A stretch of 64,000 bases of DNA. Source: Rotaria sp. Silwood1 (taxonomy: Eukaryota; Rotifera; Eurotatoria; Philodinida; Philodinidae). Below the pieces are notes generated by a model. That model was not told where the DNA came from, did no database searches, and worked only from the letters and a program-made list of their open reading frames with translations. The stretch lies in the NCBI GenBank assembly GCA_905250075.1, contig CAJNOP010000031.1, positions 931,631-995,630 on the forward strand, given 5' to 3'. Of the stretch, positions 1 through 16,726 are shown one piece after another (the first letter of the stretch is position 1; every line of letters starts with the position of its first letter). Position numbers and translations under genes: made by a program.

Positions 1-826
1 GAGATTTGATGACCCTAGAGAAGATATGATAGGACTTAGAGAATAATTAAATTCATGAGTTTTTAATTAACTATAGTTGGTAGCATAAGAGGAGAAAGCA
101 CAATGAATATGATAATAAATTGCTGTATTAGTTACATGGTCATTTAATAATTTGAAAATAAACTTATTCACAGATTTTTCTTTCTTTGTCCATGTATGTT
201 AACAAATTTATAGTATTTTTATCTAGACCACTCGTGTAAATATTCTTGTAACAGCTCTAAATCAGAATAAATTACTTCATATCTTAGATAACCTAATAAT
301 TTGTTAGTTCAATTATCAAGTTTGGGTATGAATGAATGAAAAGACGAAACCCAACACACAAACATCTCCCCATGTAGAATTCATGTCAAAATGAACTTTT
401 GCTTGAGCATCTGGATAATATATCATTAAATAACAGAAGAAGTTTATAGTCATTGCTGTTTTATTGTGACTTTAGAAAATTAATGTATCAACTTCCTCTT
501 AAATATCAATATCATCTGATAGAAGCTTTTCAGCATGCCGTCGAGTCAGATGACAATTGAGAAATACAAAACTACTTCTACTCTTCTTTTCAATATTACT
601 TGTCATTTCTTCGACATTGAAAGCAATGGTATATTCTTCAATAATTTTTATTAAGTGAAACAACATTGTCAATGGTTATTCAAAGAAGAAGAACTGTCTG
701 CTGTGAAAACTCATATAGAACTTCAAGTGTCTTTCTCTGTTCACGTTCGTTTGATAGTCGATCGATAACAAATACAGATCACATTCCTGATTATCTTGAA
801 CATCTACTTATTATTTCAACAAATCT
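1..826. other. Intergenic, no gene seen
   Basis: AT-rich sequence with only short ORFs that have no recognisable domain and no splice partners. I see no RNA gene or repeat structure before the foldback element begins. Confidence 0.5.
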
Positions 827-1448
827 AACGAGGGAAAGTCCCCAGGTGCCACGCTCCGTTTTGAATCGGACATATGCCATTTCGTAGAGCTCAGTGAGAG
901 TAGCAAAATCTTAAAAGAATTCTTCCCCATGGGCCTTGGGAGTCGAGTTATGCCCTTTTTACTGAATTTTTGACCATTTTTTCGATATTGAGCAGTAAAT
1001 CAATCAACAGAGTTTTGATCTGAAATTTTGCCCATAGATAGGTCTAATCGTCTTTAGAATATCTTGAAAATTTCAGCTGAAAAGAATGTTCCTTTATCGA
1101 GATATTGGATATTCAAGTAGGTTGGCTTTTTGCGCCTTGTCTGTAAAAGCGATGATTTTTTAATAATTCAATATCTCGACAAAGGAACATTCTTTTCAGC
1201 TGAAATTTTCAGGATGTTCTAAAGGCGATTAGACCTATCTATGGGCAAAATTTCAGATCAAAACTCCGTTGTTTGATTTACTGCTCAATATCGAAAAAAT
1301 GGTCAAAAATTCAGTAGAAAGGGCATAACTCGACTCCCAAGGCCCATGGGGAAGAACCCTTTTAAGCTTTTGCTAGTCTCACTGAGCTCTACAAATGGCA
1401 TATGTCCGATTCAAAACGGAGCGTGGCACCTGGGGACCTTTCCTCGTA
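827..1448. mobile_element. Foldback element with about 280-bp inverted arms
   Basis: The left arm (about 827-1108) and right arm (about 1168-1448) are reverse complements with only scattered mismatches, separated by a loop of about 60 bp. The arms start and end at cgagg/cctcg with the shared stretch ccccaggtgccacgctccg just inside. There is no coding capacity. The structure is that of a non-autonomous foldback (long-inverted-repeat) transposon. Small mismatches between the arms mean it is not a very recent insertion. I could not see an unambiguous target-site duplication. Confidence 0.8.
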
Positions 1449-3042
1449 AGTCAAAACATTGATTTCAACTAGATTCTATCTTATTTAGCCTAGCAGTCAC
1501 CTGGAAAAACGAATTTCTTCTTAATAATTTTCTTCAGCTTTGAAATGTGTGTTCATTGCTGTCTCTGGAATAAAATCAAATAATCAAAGAAGAATATTAC
1601 ACAGATATTTGACGAAACCATTCAACAAGTCAGTAATAATGTCAAGTGTATATGTGTGAGATATATGGATAAAGATCATGCGTTGTATTTGGTTGTTTTG
1701 CATATTTATTAATATGCTGAGCAAGAATGCATGATTGTTCGTTGATTGTGAACACTTAATTATATAAAAATTGAGTATCGCAAAATAAAGATATGATAAG
1801 AAGACGACAACTATACCAAGTATCATTGTTACCAGTTACTGGAAAAACAAAGTAGTTCAAATCAATTGATGAAATTCGTCAAATGTGTAAACGAGTTATA
1901 AGCCAGCATTGAAAGAACGTATAATCAAATAATTTCATAAGTTGCTCGCTATTGCTAATAAATGTTTATTCCAATCGAAGAAATAATATCTTGTCAGAAA
2001 GCAAAAAGTATATATATATATGTTTCGAGTCCTTTCGCTGAACACAAATAATAAAACCATTGTCGATATTCGATACTAAAGTTAGAAGAGGCAATTGTCT
2101 TGATCTTGACATTCACTTGACATGCGCCACAATAATTAGAAGAAAACGTAAGGTTATTTATCAATCACATGGAAATTTCTAACAAATGAATTATATGAAG
2201 ATGTCAGAAGTTAAATATTCTATCATCTTTGTATAATTGTAAATGTCGTACTAAAAAAGAAAGAACATATTTCACAATATGAACCGAACCGGAAAAACAA
2301 ATAGTTATTATTATCATTAATAATAGCATGTTGTTGATGCTTGTAAAAAAAGATACGTCCATATAATATTTATAATGATCATAGAAAAGAAAAAGAAAAA
2401 CTATGTAACAATCAGAGAACTATATCACAGTGATTTATCTTGTTTAAATATTTTTCAAAGTTGAGGCACATTCAAAGTGTAATGAATAGAGCTAATGTTT
2501 AGATAATTTCGTTTTTATCTTTTGTCAATAATAAAAGTTCTGATTGCAAAGATCCTTGTATTAATAGCTATGTGTTTAAGATTAATCTAAATAGTGAAAC
2601 AACGACATCAAGAAGTACAATTAAAGAAAATTATCATTTCATTTTCTACATTTTCGTTCTAGCATCTGTGGCCTCCTAGCTCATATTTTTCTTTCTTCAA
2701 TCATGTAGTATCTTCATTTGTTTCGACTCATACACGAACATATGGTGACTTACATATTTCTTTTGCATATTATCTAAAGATGATACACGAAGAAAATGTT
2801 GAGATATTCCAGTGCACATTCGTTGTTTTTCACTAGCATATATGTCATTCGATATTATCTTGTGTATCTTTCTTCATTTAAAACTTTTTCACAAGATGTG
2901 CATGAAGGCATGATTATTGAATGTATAAATAATATTTCGTGTTTTTTTTCTTCTGAATCTTACATATCAAACATTCATTCTAAATAAGCACGTATGATTT
3001 TAGATTTTGACGTTTTATCGAATTGGTAAAAAAAAAAAAAAG
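1449..3042. other. Intergenic, no supported gene
   Basis: The stretch is AT-rich and contains the 5' flank of the small membrane-protein gene. An 80-codon hydrophobic ORF on the minus strand (1584-1826) begins with a possible signal or TM segment but has no homology I recognise and no splice context. I do not call it a gene. Confidence 0.4.
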
Positions 3043-3436
3043 ATGCATATATCTCTGTTTATTACTATTATTCTTACATTTATCCAGTCGATTTTAAGTG
3101 CACATGTTCAAGATAATCGAATTGTTATTGGATCAAGTGTGGGTGGTGTGCTCGGTTTGGTAATATAGATTTTGCAAGATGATAAAAAATTGTTTTTGTC
3201 TATGAATTGTAGATAATCTTGATCCTTGATCTTATTGCTATTTTTGAATTACTCAAATCAAGTAGTCATGGTTTATGTTCGAAAATTATTTGGATTTTAA
3301 TTATTATCTTTTTTCCTATTGGTGGTAAGTTATTGAATTTTTTTATTCATGTACTGATATAATTCTTCTATTTGTTTAAGGTTTGATTTTATATTGTTGT
3401 TGTGCTCGATCTAATACAGTTGATGAAATTGTTTAA
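3043..3436 (+). CDS. Small secretory-pathway membrane protein with PLDc_N-like domain
   Basis: Three exons: 3043-3159, 3213-3324 and 3381-3436. Both introns are about 55 bp with GT-AG ends, and the joined frame gives 94 aa. Residues 1-20 look like a signal peptide (MHISLFITIILTF...). After a Gly-rich stretch, residues 40-85 contain two hydrophobic segments in the pattern IILILDLIAIFELL ... IIWILIIIFFPIGGLILYC. This matches the PLDc_N (phospholipase D-nuclease N-terminal) fold, whose hallmark is the hydrophobic W-x(8-10)-P-x-x-G-x-x-x-Y core. The domain also occurs alone in small bacterial membrane proteins and at the N-terminus of cardiolipin synthases. No catalytic HKD domain follows, so no enzymatic role can be claimed. 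A short cytosolic CCCAR tail ends the protein and could be acylated, which is inference. Confidence 0.62.
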
Positions 3437-3950
3437 AAATTTCGAACAAAACTAAAGACAATCCATCAATGATCAACAATGTCAAAGTCAATGGGAGCTT
3501 TTTTTTTTATTATTTTTTTTATATTTTATCTCATATGGTTATTCAAGCGTATTATCATATAACTTTCTATTTTTTTTCCTTGAATGATTCTATTTATTAC
3601 TTCATTTAATATATGCATTTATGAGTTTTAGATAAATATTCAAGATTGTATTTACTATTCAAAAAGTAAATACTACAAGCCGAAAAATAATAAAATAGAG
3701 AATTTTGAAATTGAATAAACATGTGAATCGTTTGACTAATACGATACTGATAGAAATCTTCTCTGATGATGCAGTTATTAATTCTGAATAATTTATTAAT
3801 ATCTTTACAGCTCTATATCATCTATCAATCCTTTAAGTTAATCTATTAATTATACTCTACTGATCGTATAGTATTTAAACTGATTTTGTTGTTTTTTTTT
3901 TTTTCATCAAATACCAGCACTCTTTTGTCATTTATTTTAAAATATCTTTT
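3437..3950. other. Intergenic, 3' flanks of convergent genes
   Basis: This 514-bp, very AT-rich spacer lies between two genes whose 3' ends face each other. It has several AATAAA-like stretches on either strand and no gene. Confidence 0.4.
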
Positions 3951-4643
3951 TCAATTCGAAAACTCCGCATTGGCAACTGTCATTGGCATACAAAAGTAGT
4001 TGCGTGCTACTCGTCGAAAAAATCCTTTACTTGATGAATGTTGTTGATAAATGCCATTGTTAGTTTTTACATTTTCTTGCAATCGATCATATTTTTTTGT
4101 TGATGATAATTCACTCTCTTGACTTTTTTTCTCTTTAGAAGAAGAGGATGGTTTCCCTTGATAATGATGACGTTTTCGTTCATTGACATCTTTCATTTTT
4201 GCATGAGCATTTTTATAAGCAATCGACGGATGACGACGTCGTGGTTGATGATCATTTAATGTATATTTTCTTCTTTGTTTCACTGGTGGAGGTGATGGTG
4301 AAGAGCGTTCAAGTAAATTAAATAAATCGCAGTAAATACCATTATCTTCTGATCGCTGATAAATTCGACGAGGTGCAGGCAGAGGAGGAGCTTGTTTTGA
4401 CAAAGAAGACGTCTGACAAGGATACGTAGCATAATAATTTGAAGCATAAGTAATAACTAGATCTTCTAATCGTCGACGACGTCTTGGTATTGATGGCGGT
4501 AGTGGTACTTGATCATGACAAGATAAAGAAGAACAAGTGTGATGATTTATTGTGTTAGTATAATCTGGATGGGTGAAATGGAATGAAGAACATGTAGAAT
4601 CATTAGTAGGACAGAATGGCCGGCAGTGCATGTTGGAGATCAT
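3951..4643 (-). CDS. Hypothetical basic, proline-rich disordered protein
   Basis: Uninterrupted 230-codon frame on the minus strand, starting MISNMHCRPF. I do not recognise the family. The N-terminal 45 residues are Cys/His-rich (several C and H in a Thr/Ser context). The middle has three proline clusters next to Arg runs: PLPPSIPRRRRR, PPLPAPRR and SPSPPPVKQRRK. The first contains a PxxPxR core of the SH3-ligand type. The C-terminal half is Lys/Ser-rich with no hydrophobic segment, so it is probably a soluble or peripheral, largely disordered protein. The coding call rests on length, lack of stops in an AT-rich context, and codon use like neighbouring genes. Whether an upstream exon exists is unclear. 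Confidence 0.55.
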   Translation of the reverse strand: MISNMHCRPFCPTNDSTCSSFHFTHPDYTNTINHHTCSSLSCHDQVPLPPSIPRRRRRLEDLVITYASNYYATYPCQTSSLSKQAPPLPAPRRIYQRSEDNGIYCDLFNLLERSSPSPPPVKQRRKYTLNDHQPRRRHPSIAYKNAHAKMKDVNERKRHHYQGKPSSSSKEKKSQESELSSTKKYDRLQENVKTNNGIYQQHSSSKGFFRRVARNYFCMPMTVANAEFSN

Positions 4644-6148
4644 GCATGCCGGCTAATATTTAGTCCTAAAATAATAGCATAATAAGAGAAAACTCATTCT
4701 AATAATCTATCATTTCGACTTACATTTTTTTAGAATTGTCAATCGAGCGTTGCGAACAATGCGCAGCACTCTTGTGTTTTTTTTTCTGTCTTGTTTGCCT
4801 TTACCTTGTCTCTGCCTTTTGCTTACTACCTTACTGCGTGCGCTTGTGCACACACGTAATCAAGGCTATCAATATGCTTGACATCGTTGCATTACCAACT
4901 TGCGCATATAATTTTTCTTTTTCTCTCCTATCTTCAATTCTCCATTTGTACACGTTTACGGTCATTGAACCAGCACACGAGACGATTACTAGTGCATGGA
5001 AAAAAAAAGGAACGAGCTATAGCCTTGTTTGATGTCGATGCCGTCGTCACTTGTACGTAATCTTTTTTCTTTCTTCATTTCTTTTATAAATGTGTACAAA
5101 CGTAACCTATAGCAGGAGCTTGACGAACGAGCAATATTTATGCACATCACGGTAGATGTGTTTGCCAATTGATCAATTATCCAACAAGCAAGACGAAGGC
5201 AAAACGAAAAAAAAGTCATCAGAACTACAGATCCATTAACAATTACATATTTACTGATAAGATATTCATGGACAATCTGTACCTACACAGATGTAGATGC
5301 TAATGATTTTTATAAAAAAAAAAAAAGACTGAATAGTGATATAAATACAAATAAAAGCACTTGTATTACACTTTCTTGCAATTATTGATTAGAAAAAGAA
5401 AAAAAACATTATTTGCTCGTCGAAATATTCTTGATTCGTAATCAAGAACATACTTGAAGTAATGCAAGCGTGAAGGACATCAAGTTAGATGAAGTCGTCG
5501 TTATTACTAATGAAACTACATTTGTATTAAAAGTTTGATTGTAGCATAAAAAAATAAACTACATATTTATCATTGTTAGATTTGGCCATAGATATTATAG
5601 CGATTCTATTTAAATAAAAGACAAAAGAATAATACAATGAAAAAAAAATTGATATTTTCTTTTTTAAATCTCTTTTATAAAGTGTTATGTAAATAGTAAC
5701 TTTCTTGATTTATCTTTTTTAAAGATCTATCATTCCAAAAAAAATTCTTTAATTAAATTTTGTTTTTTTTTGATGATCATCCTCCATATTAAATTCATTG
5801 ACAAATACACATGTAAATAAGAAGACGACGAATGTTTGTAGTAGTAGTAGTAGTAGACATTTCAACACACAAGAATGAGAGCAAACACAACAAAGTACAA
5901 TTGAGAAAATGAAACGTATGTGCGTATCTATTTGTAAAATAGAAATAAACATAATGCAGATCGAGTCTACTACCAATCTAGTCTTACATATATACAAAAG
6001 ATGGAGAATGACAGAAGAAAAAAAAAGATTTTTCGAAAAAAAAACAAAAAAAAAACAGAATACAGTCACTATTGACAAACAACATTTAGAAAAGAAAAGG
6101 AAAAAGATCATTAGACACACACGCACACACATACAAACAGATAAGAAT
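4644..6148. other. Intergenic with simple repeats
   Basis: It holds the 5' flank of the Pro-rich gene and the 3' flank of groucho. A (GTA)n microsatellite lies near 5837-5855 and long A/T tracts are common. Overlapping ORFs near 4736-5060 and 5749-6190 are low complexity (Cys/Phe- or Lys-rich) and are not supported. Confidence 0.4.
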
Positions 6149-9102
<2,954 letters not shown>

Positions 9103-9550
9103 CTTCTATATAAGAAAAAAATGAAAAAAAAAAAAAAAAAAAGAAAAATATATGTGGTTGCAAAAAAACAATGACTATATGTGTTTAATGTTTACTTTTA
9201 GATCATAATTGTTTTGTTCTATTTTGTTATATTAATATATATATATATATATATGTATGAATCGAGTCTATCTAGAATGTCAGATAAGAAAACAAAAGAG
9301 TCATTCATTCATCAATCAATATATAATGCGTCCGTCCGTATCGGCGAACGAAGCAATCGTATAGCAGCTGACAGTAGCCATATTTATTAATTGATCAATG
9401 TGTGACAGAGGAGGATACTCTATTCTAAAACAGTTCAAAATGCATAAATGACTTTTATTGAAATAATTTCATTGGTTTATATTAATTACCATTCGGAAAA
9501 TAAGAAACGAAATATTAATAGAATAACTCTGATTATTCTTTTTTTTTTCA
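9103..9550. promoter_or_regulatory. Shared divergent promoter, groucho / CSK-like kinase
   Basis: The start codons of the two divergent genes are 448 bp apart. The interval has a (TA)n microsatellite at about 9232-9254 and a slightly more GC-rich patch at 9330-9375. No single core promoter element can be assigned with confidence. That it acts on both genes is inference from spacing. Confidence 0.45.
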
Positions 9551-11739
<2,189 letters not shown>

Positions 11740-14700
11740 TCTTCATAATCATTTTGTAACAGCTTATATCGCATTTTTTTTTTCTCATCCGTCTATCGTA
11801 ATATTTATGTACTGTTAATACTGTGATATGAATTTCTATGTATTATAGTTAATTTACCTTTCGAATGATAGTATTGTGTATATTCGTCTACTTATTTTCT
11901 TTTTCTCATTACAAGCCTAGTGTGTTTAGTAAAAGCAAAGTCTGTGTTGTTTTTCTCATATGTGCATATATTTATTCGATTAATTTTATCTTTCATATTT
12001 TCATATTGACAAAAGAAAATAATTGAAATCTCTTTTTTCCTGTGATACTCTTTTATTATTAACAATGTCGTTGAAATTATGCAATAATATGACAATAAAA
12101 TTTGCAATTAATATTAAATCATAAATATATACATATATATTACTTAATAGATATTTACAAATTAACTATAAAATATTTGTTAAGAATTCGTTCTTTTGAT
12201 CCTTGTTACGAGAATAATTTCGCTGTACTGATAATTATTTCATAATGTTGTACTTTGCGGATTGAAAAGAGATCTGTCTACTATCAACAGAGTTAAAATA
12301 TGCTTAAGTCATGATGATAAAAGTATCTACTAATTACAATATACACGATATACATGAACAAAAAAAAAATTTTACAAAACTCTAGCCTATTTAACTCTAT
12401 TAAAAATTGTTATAAATCAATTAGTGCCTTTTTGAAATTATCTTAATGTATGCTTTTTTTTTTGTCAATTTTCTGAAATTATTGTGATTTATAATTTATA
12501 TAATTCTGTTTATTGAAGATAAACATGACATAAGTACTAAAGAAAAATGTGTTGTGCGTAAAAGTAGGAGTATTTTTCTCATTTAGTAAACAGTCTACTA
12601 GCATACTTATTATTCTTTCAAGTCTTCTGAGAGTTGCTTTGCGCATTTCTTTTTTACCATTCATATATCGAGCTGTTTAACAAAGAATTTTCATGCTTGA
12701 AAGAATCACCGCAATCCATTTGAAAGAAAGCAACACTTCTGATTATTATGCATCATTGAATTGCAACAAGTTATTATTTTACGATGCGGACGACACCTAC
12801 CATCATGTGATAGTCGGAGATCTGTTAAAAAATAGGTTTTTTTTTATGTATCCCAGTTCAAGTCTACTTGAAAAGATCTTATGATTTTACTAAAACGTTG
12901 AAAGATCATTCCTCTATTATCAAATGTTAACATAAGCAGAAAAGTTTTCATTAAATTTTCCCTGGTCTCATCATTCATGACTCTCACAACTAGATAAAAT
13001 AAATTGTTACTTTAATGACTTCTAATATTTATTCATTTCATTCATATTACTATAAAGTACAATCTGTTGTATTAAATATGAATATACTTGATATCAGTGA
13101 GAAAAAAAATTCAGAAAAGATTAGAAAATCAAATCATTCAAAAGTATACAAGACATTGATAAAAACAGAAAAATATTAAAACAACTTTAAAGAATCTTAT
13201 TAAATATTATTCATTTAAACACTTCTAGTCGTCAGTTGGTTAGGAATAAATATATGTCATGTTCTATTGCATATCATTTTTCTAATGTTATGTCCAAAAA
13301 TTTTACTTAACATATACGTACATATTCATATAGAATAATACAGATAAGAAAACAAAAATCAAGCAAACTTTAGAAGCAACTTGGAACATTCTCCTAATGA
13401 TTCTTTTAGTTAAAAAGTACTGTAGGCAAGTATTGAAGTGTTAATTCAGATATTATTAAACTATTAAAGATTTAATACACTTAGTAAATACCAACACTTG
13501 AGAAGATTATGTCGGTGTGTCCGATCTCGGTCTTTCAAGTGTCAATATCTTAAGCTTTTAAGAAAAACACATAAGTTTGGTTTTGATAAGTACGAAAGAA
13601 AGATGAAAAAAGTACTCAGCATTTTGATAAGCTTCAGAAATCAAAGCAAATGTACAATGCCTATTAAAGCTTCTTGAAATATTTTAATATAGAATCTGTT
13701 TTAAAAAACATTCGTATTAAATAATATCATAATAAAACGAAAAATTACTGGTAAAACATATAGAGAGACCTATTACAGATCGTAGATTATAAACTCGGAA
13801 TACCATAAATATTTATCGTGACCAGATATTTGTCATTGGCATGATAGTTTTTGAGAAAGTCTCTTCTATCACTGTGCTAAATTAGCACGGTTAGATTGAA
13901 TCCACCAGATTCATCACGATTTTGACTGTTAGACTTGCCGATAGTCAAATCGGAAGCAAATTCATGCAGTTGTACAATCTGCCTACACAAGACGCTTCCG
14001 CTACCACTACTACTGCCATCTCGATAGCACTATCATAAATATCTCTGTCTGGCTAGAAAGAAAAAGTATCAAGGAGAGAGATGAGATAACAGCGAGTATA
14101 GAAGATTATTTATTTTGATGAATATACAAGTAGATCATATGATGTATGTATGAGGCAATTCATAGGATCTTATCGCCTTAATGCAATTGTGTGAATGTAT
14201 GACTCTTCATTGATCAGAGATGTGTAGAACTCTTACAATGCTCTTCTTTCGATTCCATAAATCTTGTTGATATTGATTATCACATTGAAATTGATAGAAT
14301 CATAAGTATAATAACAAAAAATTCATTATGCAAGGAAAAATGGAATGCAAAAGAAATATCTTTCGAGTTGTATATAAATCAAAGATCGTATAAGCGTCTC
14401 ACGATAAAGAAAGTTTGTAAAAAAAATATTTCACAGAGATATTAAAAATCAAAAAAACAAAATCTTACTAGTTCACTAAGCAATAATGAATAATCTTGGA
14501 TTATTAGGATGATGTATACCTCCATATCTCCTCACTTTCATGGTTTCCGATGAAAATAGAAAGTTAATTAAGCGTATGTCAATGAATATTGTTTGTTTGT
14601 TTTTTTCAATTAATCAAGTTGTTTTCTTTGTATTATAATCAAGTAATTAGAGGATTAAGAAAACTCATATCCTAACAAAAACCTTGAAAATATTTTTTTT

Positions 14701-15532
14701 GCATGATTAATTCACGTTTCAAAATTTGTTGTTTTTATCTTAGAAAAACAAAACAAAATCTATTAAATAACTAGTTGCTCATTACATCCAAATAATATTT
14801 ACTTTAAATTAACTTTTCATATTTGATTTTAGAAAAAAATGAATCGAAAAAATTTATTCAAATTATGCTTATCTAAAATTCTTTAGACTTGGAAATAATT
14901 TTTTCTCTATCGAAAGGTAGTCAGATATGTACAGCAAGACTAACTACAACTGAACAAGTTTCTTTTTATCTCCAATGATTAATGCACGCAGTGAGAACAT
15001 AAGTGTTATGCAAAAATACTAATTTGCATATCAGAAAGAAAAATAATCTGTGTGATCAGGATATATATTATAAGAGAAAAAAAAAGAAATAACATATGAT
15101 TTTGATTGATCGATGATATACAATATCATTCTTTTGAATTGTTGGTATTTATCTATTATTTATATCTAATAATGTTAGAAAAACATTTCAAATGTAATCA
15201 TTTAATCCTATCTATATTCCAAATTGTTTTGATTACTATTTTCTACATTGTTTATTTAACTTTCTTGTCATATTGTTCTTATTATTAATATCATGATCAG
15301 TTTACAATATAACATATGATAGTTGTCTCTGTTGGTAAGTATTTGCCATTTTTATTTCAGATGTTAATCAATATTTCAAAAAAAAAACACATATTAATTT
15401 ATTTTCAAAAACAATACAAGTCAAACCAATGAATTCTATAATATTTTGTTTATTAGAGATATACTAGTTCACATACAATAAATATTCGATACTACACGCA
15501 TACTTAGTTCTTTTTTTTTTTGCTCTTATCGA
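11740..15532. other. Gene-poor intergenic region
   Basis: About 3.8 kb with no supported gene, RNA gene or ordered repeat. Short ORFs at 11892-12107, 12479-12664, 12693-12884 and 15106-15288 are AT-driven. The last is hydrophobic but matches nothing I recognise. A slightly GC-richer patch sits near 13840-14040. Confidence 0.4.
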
Positions 15533-16254
15533 TTACATAGGCATTCGAAAACTTGTTTGTTGATAAGAATAACCCATACGAGAAGCATCTAAGGCTGGAT
15601 ATCTTATTGACGATGGTGTTACTGGTATAGTCTGCTTTGCATCAGGACTATACACATCAGCATCACGTTGATCTACACAACAATCAGCATAAACACAACC
15701 AAAAATAGATGTTATTGTACCAACAATTGAACCAAGTGCACCAGTAGCAATTAATAATGAATTAAGAATAAGTTCATTTGATTGCCAACTTAGTTTAATA
15801 TCATCAGAATATTTCGTATCATATTCAACAGGTATAATACATGTTATCATCATATAAAATGAAAGAACAGTTGATACAATTGAAAGTGCTGTAAATCCAA
15901 TAATTGATGTTCGAGTACCTTCACGTGATGATAATATACCTACAAGACCTGCAGCCATTAAAACGAGACCAACCCAAAAGCCTTTGCCTAAATAAAATTA
16001 AACAAACAAATGATCATATTTGAAAAAAAAAGAAATTCTTATCGTTTACCAGACGATGGCCAAAGTGGATTTTCAATTTTTAATCCACCTTGAGATTCAT
16101 TATAATTATAAACACTTGGTTTTCCTTGAAATAAATCGATAACAGATAAAATTAATGATGTTAAACCAATAAGAAATAATATAATTCCAAGTATAGCAAG
16201 AATACGAAATCGTAGACGATTTGATTCATTGTTTGAATCATAAAATTTCTCCAT
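15533..16254 (-). CDS. Four-TM membrane protein, MS4A-like
   Basis: Two exons, 16254-16050 and 15987-15533, giving 219 aa. The upstream ATG at 16344 in the same frame would add a Cys/His-rich 30-residue leader; I prefer MEKFYDSNNE because it sits directly before the cytosolic basic segment and first TM. TM1 is about residues 18-40 (ILAILGIILFLIGLTSLIL). An extracellular loop follows with the pattern NPLWPSSGKGFW, then TM2 (VGLVLMAAGLVGILSS), TM3 (SIIGFTALSIVSTVLSFYM), a second loop, TM4 (LIATGALGSIVGTITSIFGC) and a Pro/Tyr-containing cytosolic tail. The four-TM plan with a W-x-x-x-G-K-G-F-W loop before TM2 resembles CD20/MS4A and related small tetraspan families. Function is unknown and the family placement is tentative. 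Confidence 0.7.
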
Positions 16255-16726
16255 TATATAGACGATATAAGTGATATCTTTCTCTAGTTTTGAGTCAATA
16301 TGAATATAAAGATGAGAAGAACGACATAGATAACATGATCTCAATGATCAATGAAGCATGACAACTAACATCGGTCAACTTTCAATATTTTTAATATCAA
16401 CCAAAGAAATGAAGAAGAACAGTTAAATATTCGTCGCATTCGAGAGGTCATCTTTTCTATGACTGGATGTGTACAAAGAAAAAATCGCCGAAGACATTAA
16501 TTTATTTCGTCTCATTTTTTATCAATATACACACCTATATTTGTATTTTTACTTCACTTGTATGAACTTCATTTTATAATATGTATACATATATATATAT
16601 ATATCTATTTATCGTTTAAAAATACAGATCTGCCCTTGACAGATATTAACGAAAAGAACAGCAAAAACTATTCTACAATGCATACAAATACATAAAAAAT
16701 AAACAATCAATTTTAAACATTTGTTC
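16255..16726. other. Intergenic spacer
   Basis: This 472-bp spacer lies between two minus-strand genes. It has a short (TA)n run near 16590 and no gene. Confidence 0.4.

Noticed and set aside
666..887. 73-codon ORF running into the foldback element
   Set aside because: It crosses the repeat boundary and has no recognisable feature.
1584..1826. 80-codon hydrophobic ORF on the minus strand
   Set aside because: A possible TM start only; AT-rich sequence readily makes Ile/Leu/Phe frames. Kept as a note, not a gene.
4736..5060. Overlapping plus-strand ORFs of 98 and 60 codons
   Set aside because: Cys/Leu/Phe-rich low complexity in two frames at once, no splice partners, no domain; they lie in the 5' flank of a minus-strand gene.
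15106..15288. 60-codon hydrophobic ORF resembling the small PLDc_N-like protein
   Set aside because: It lacks the W...P-x-x-G core and has no signal peptide or introns.
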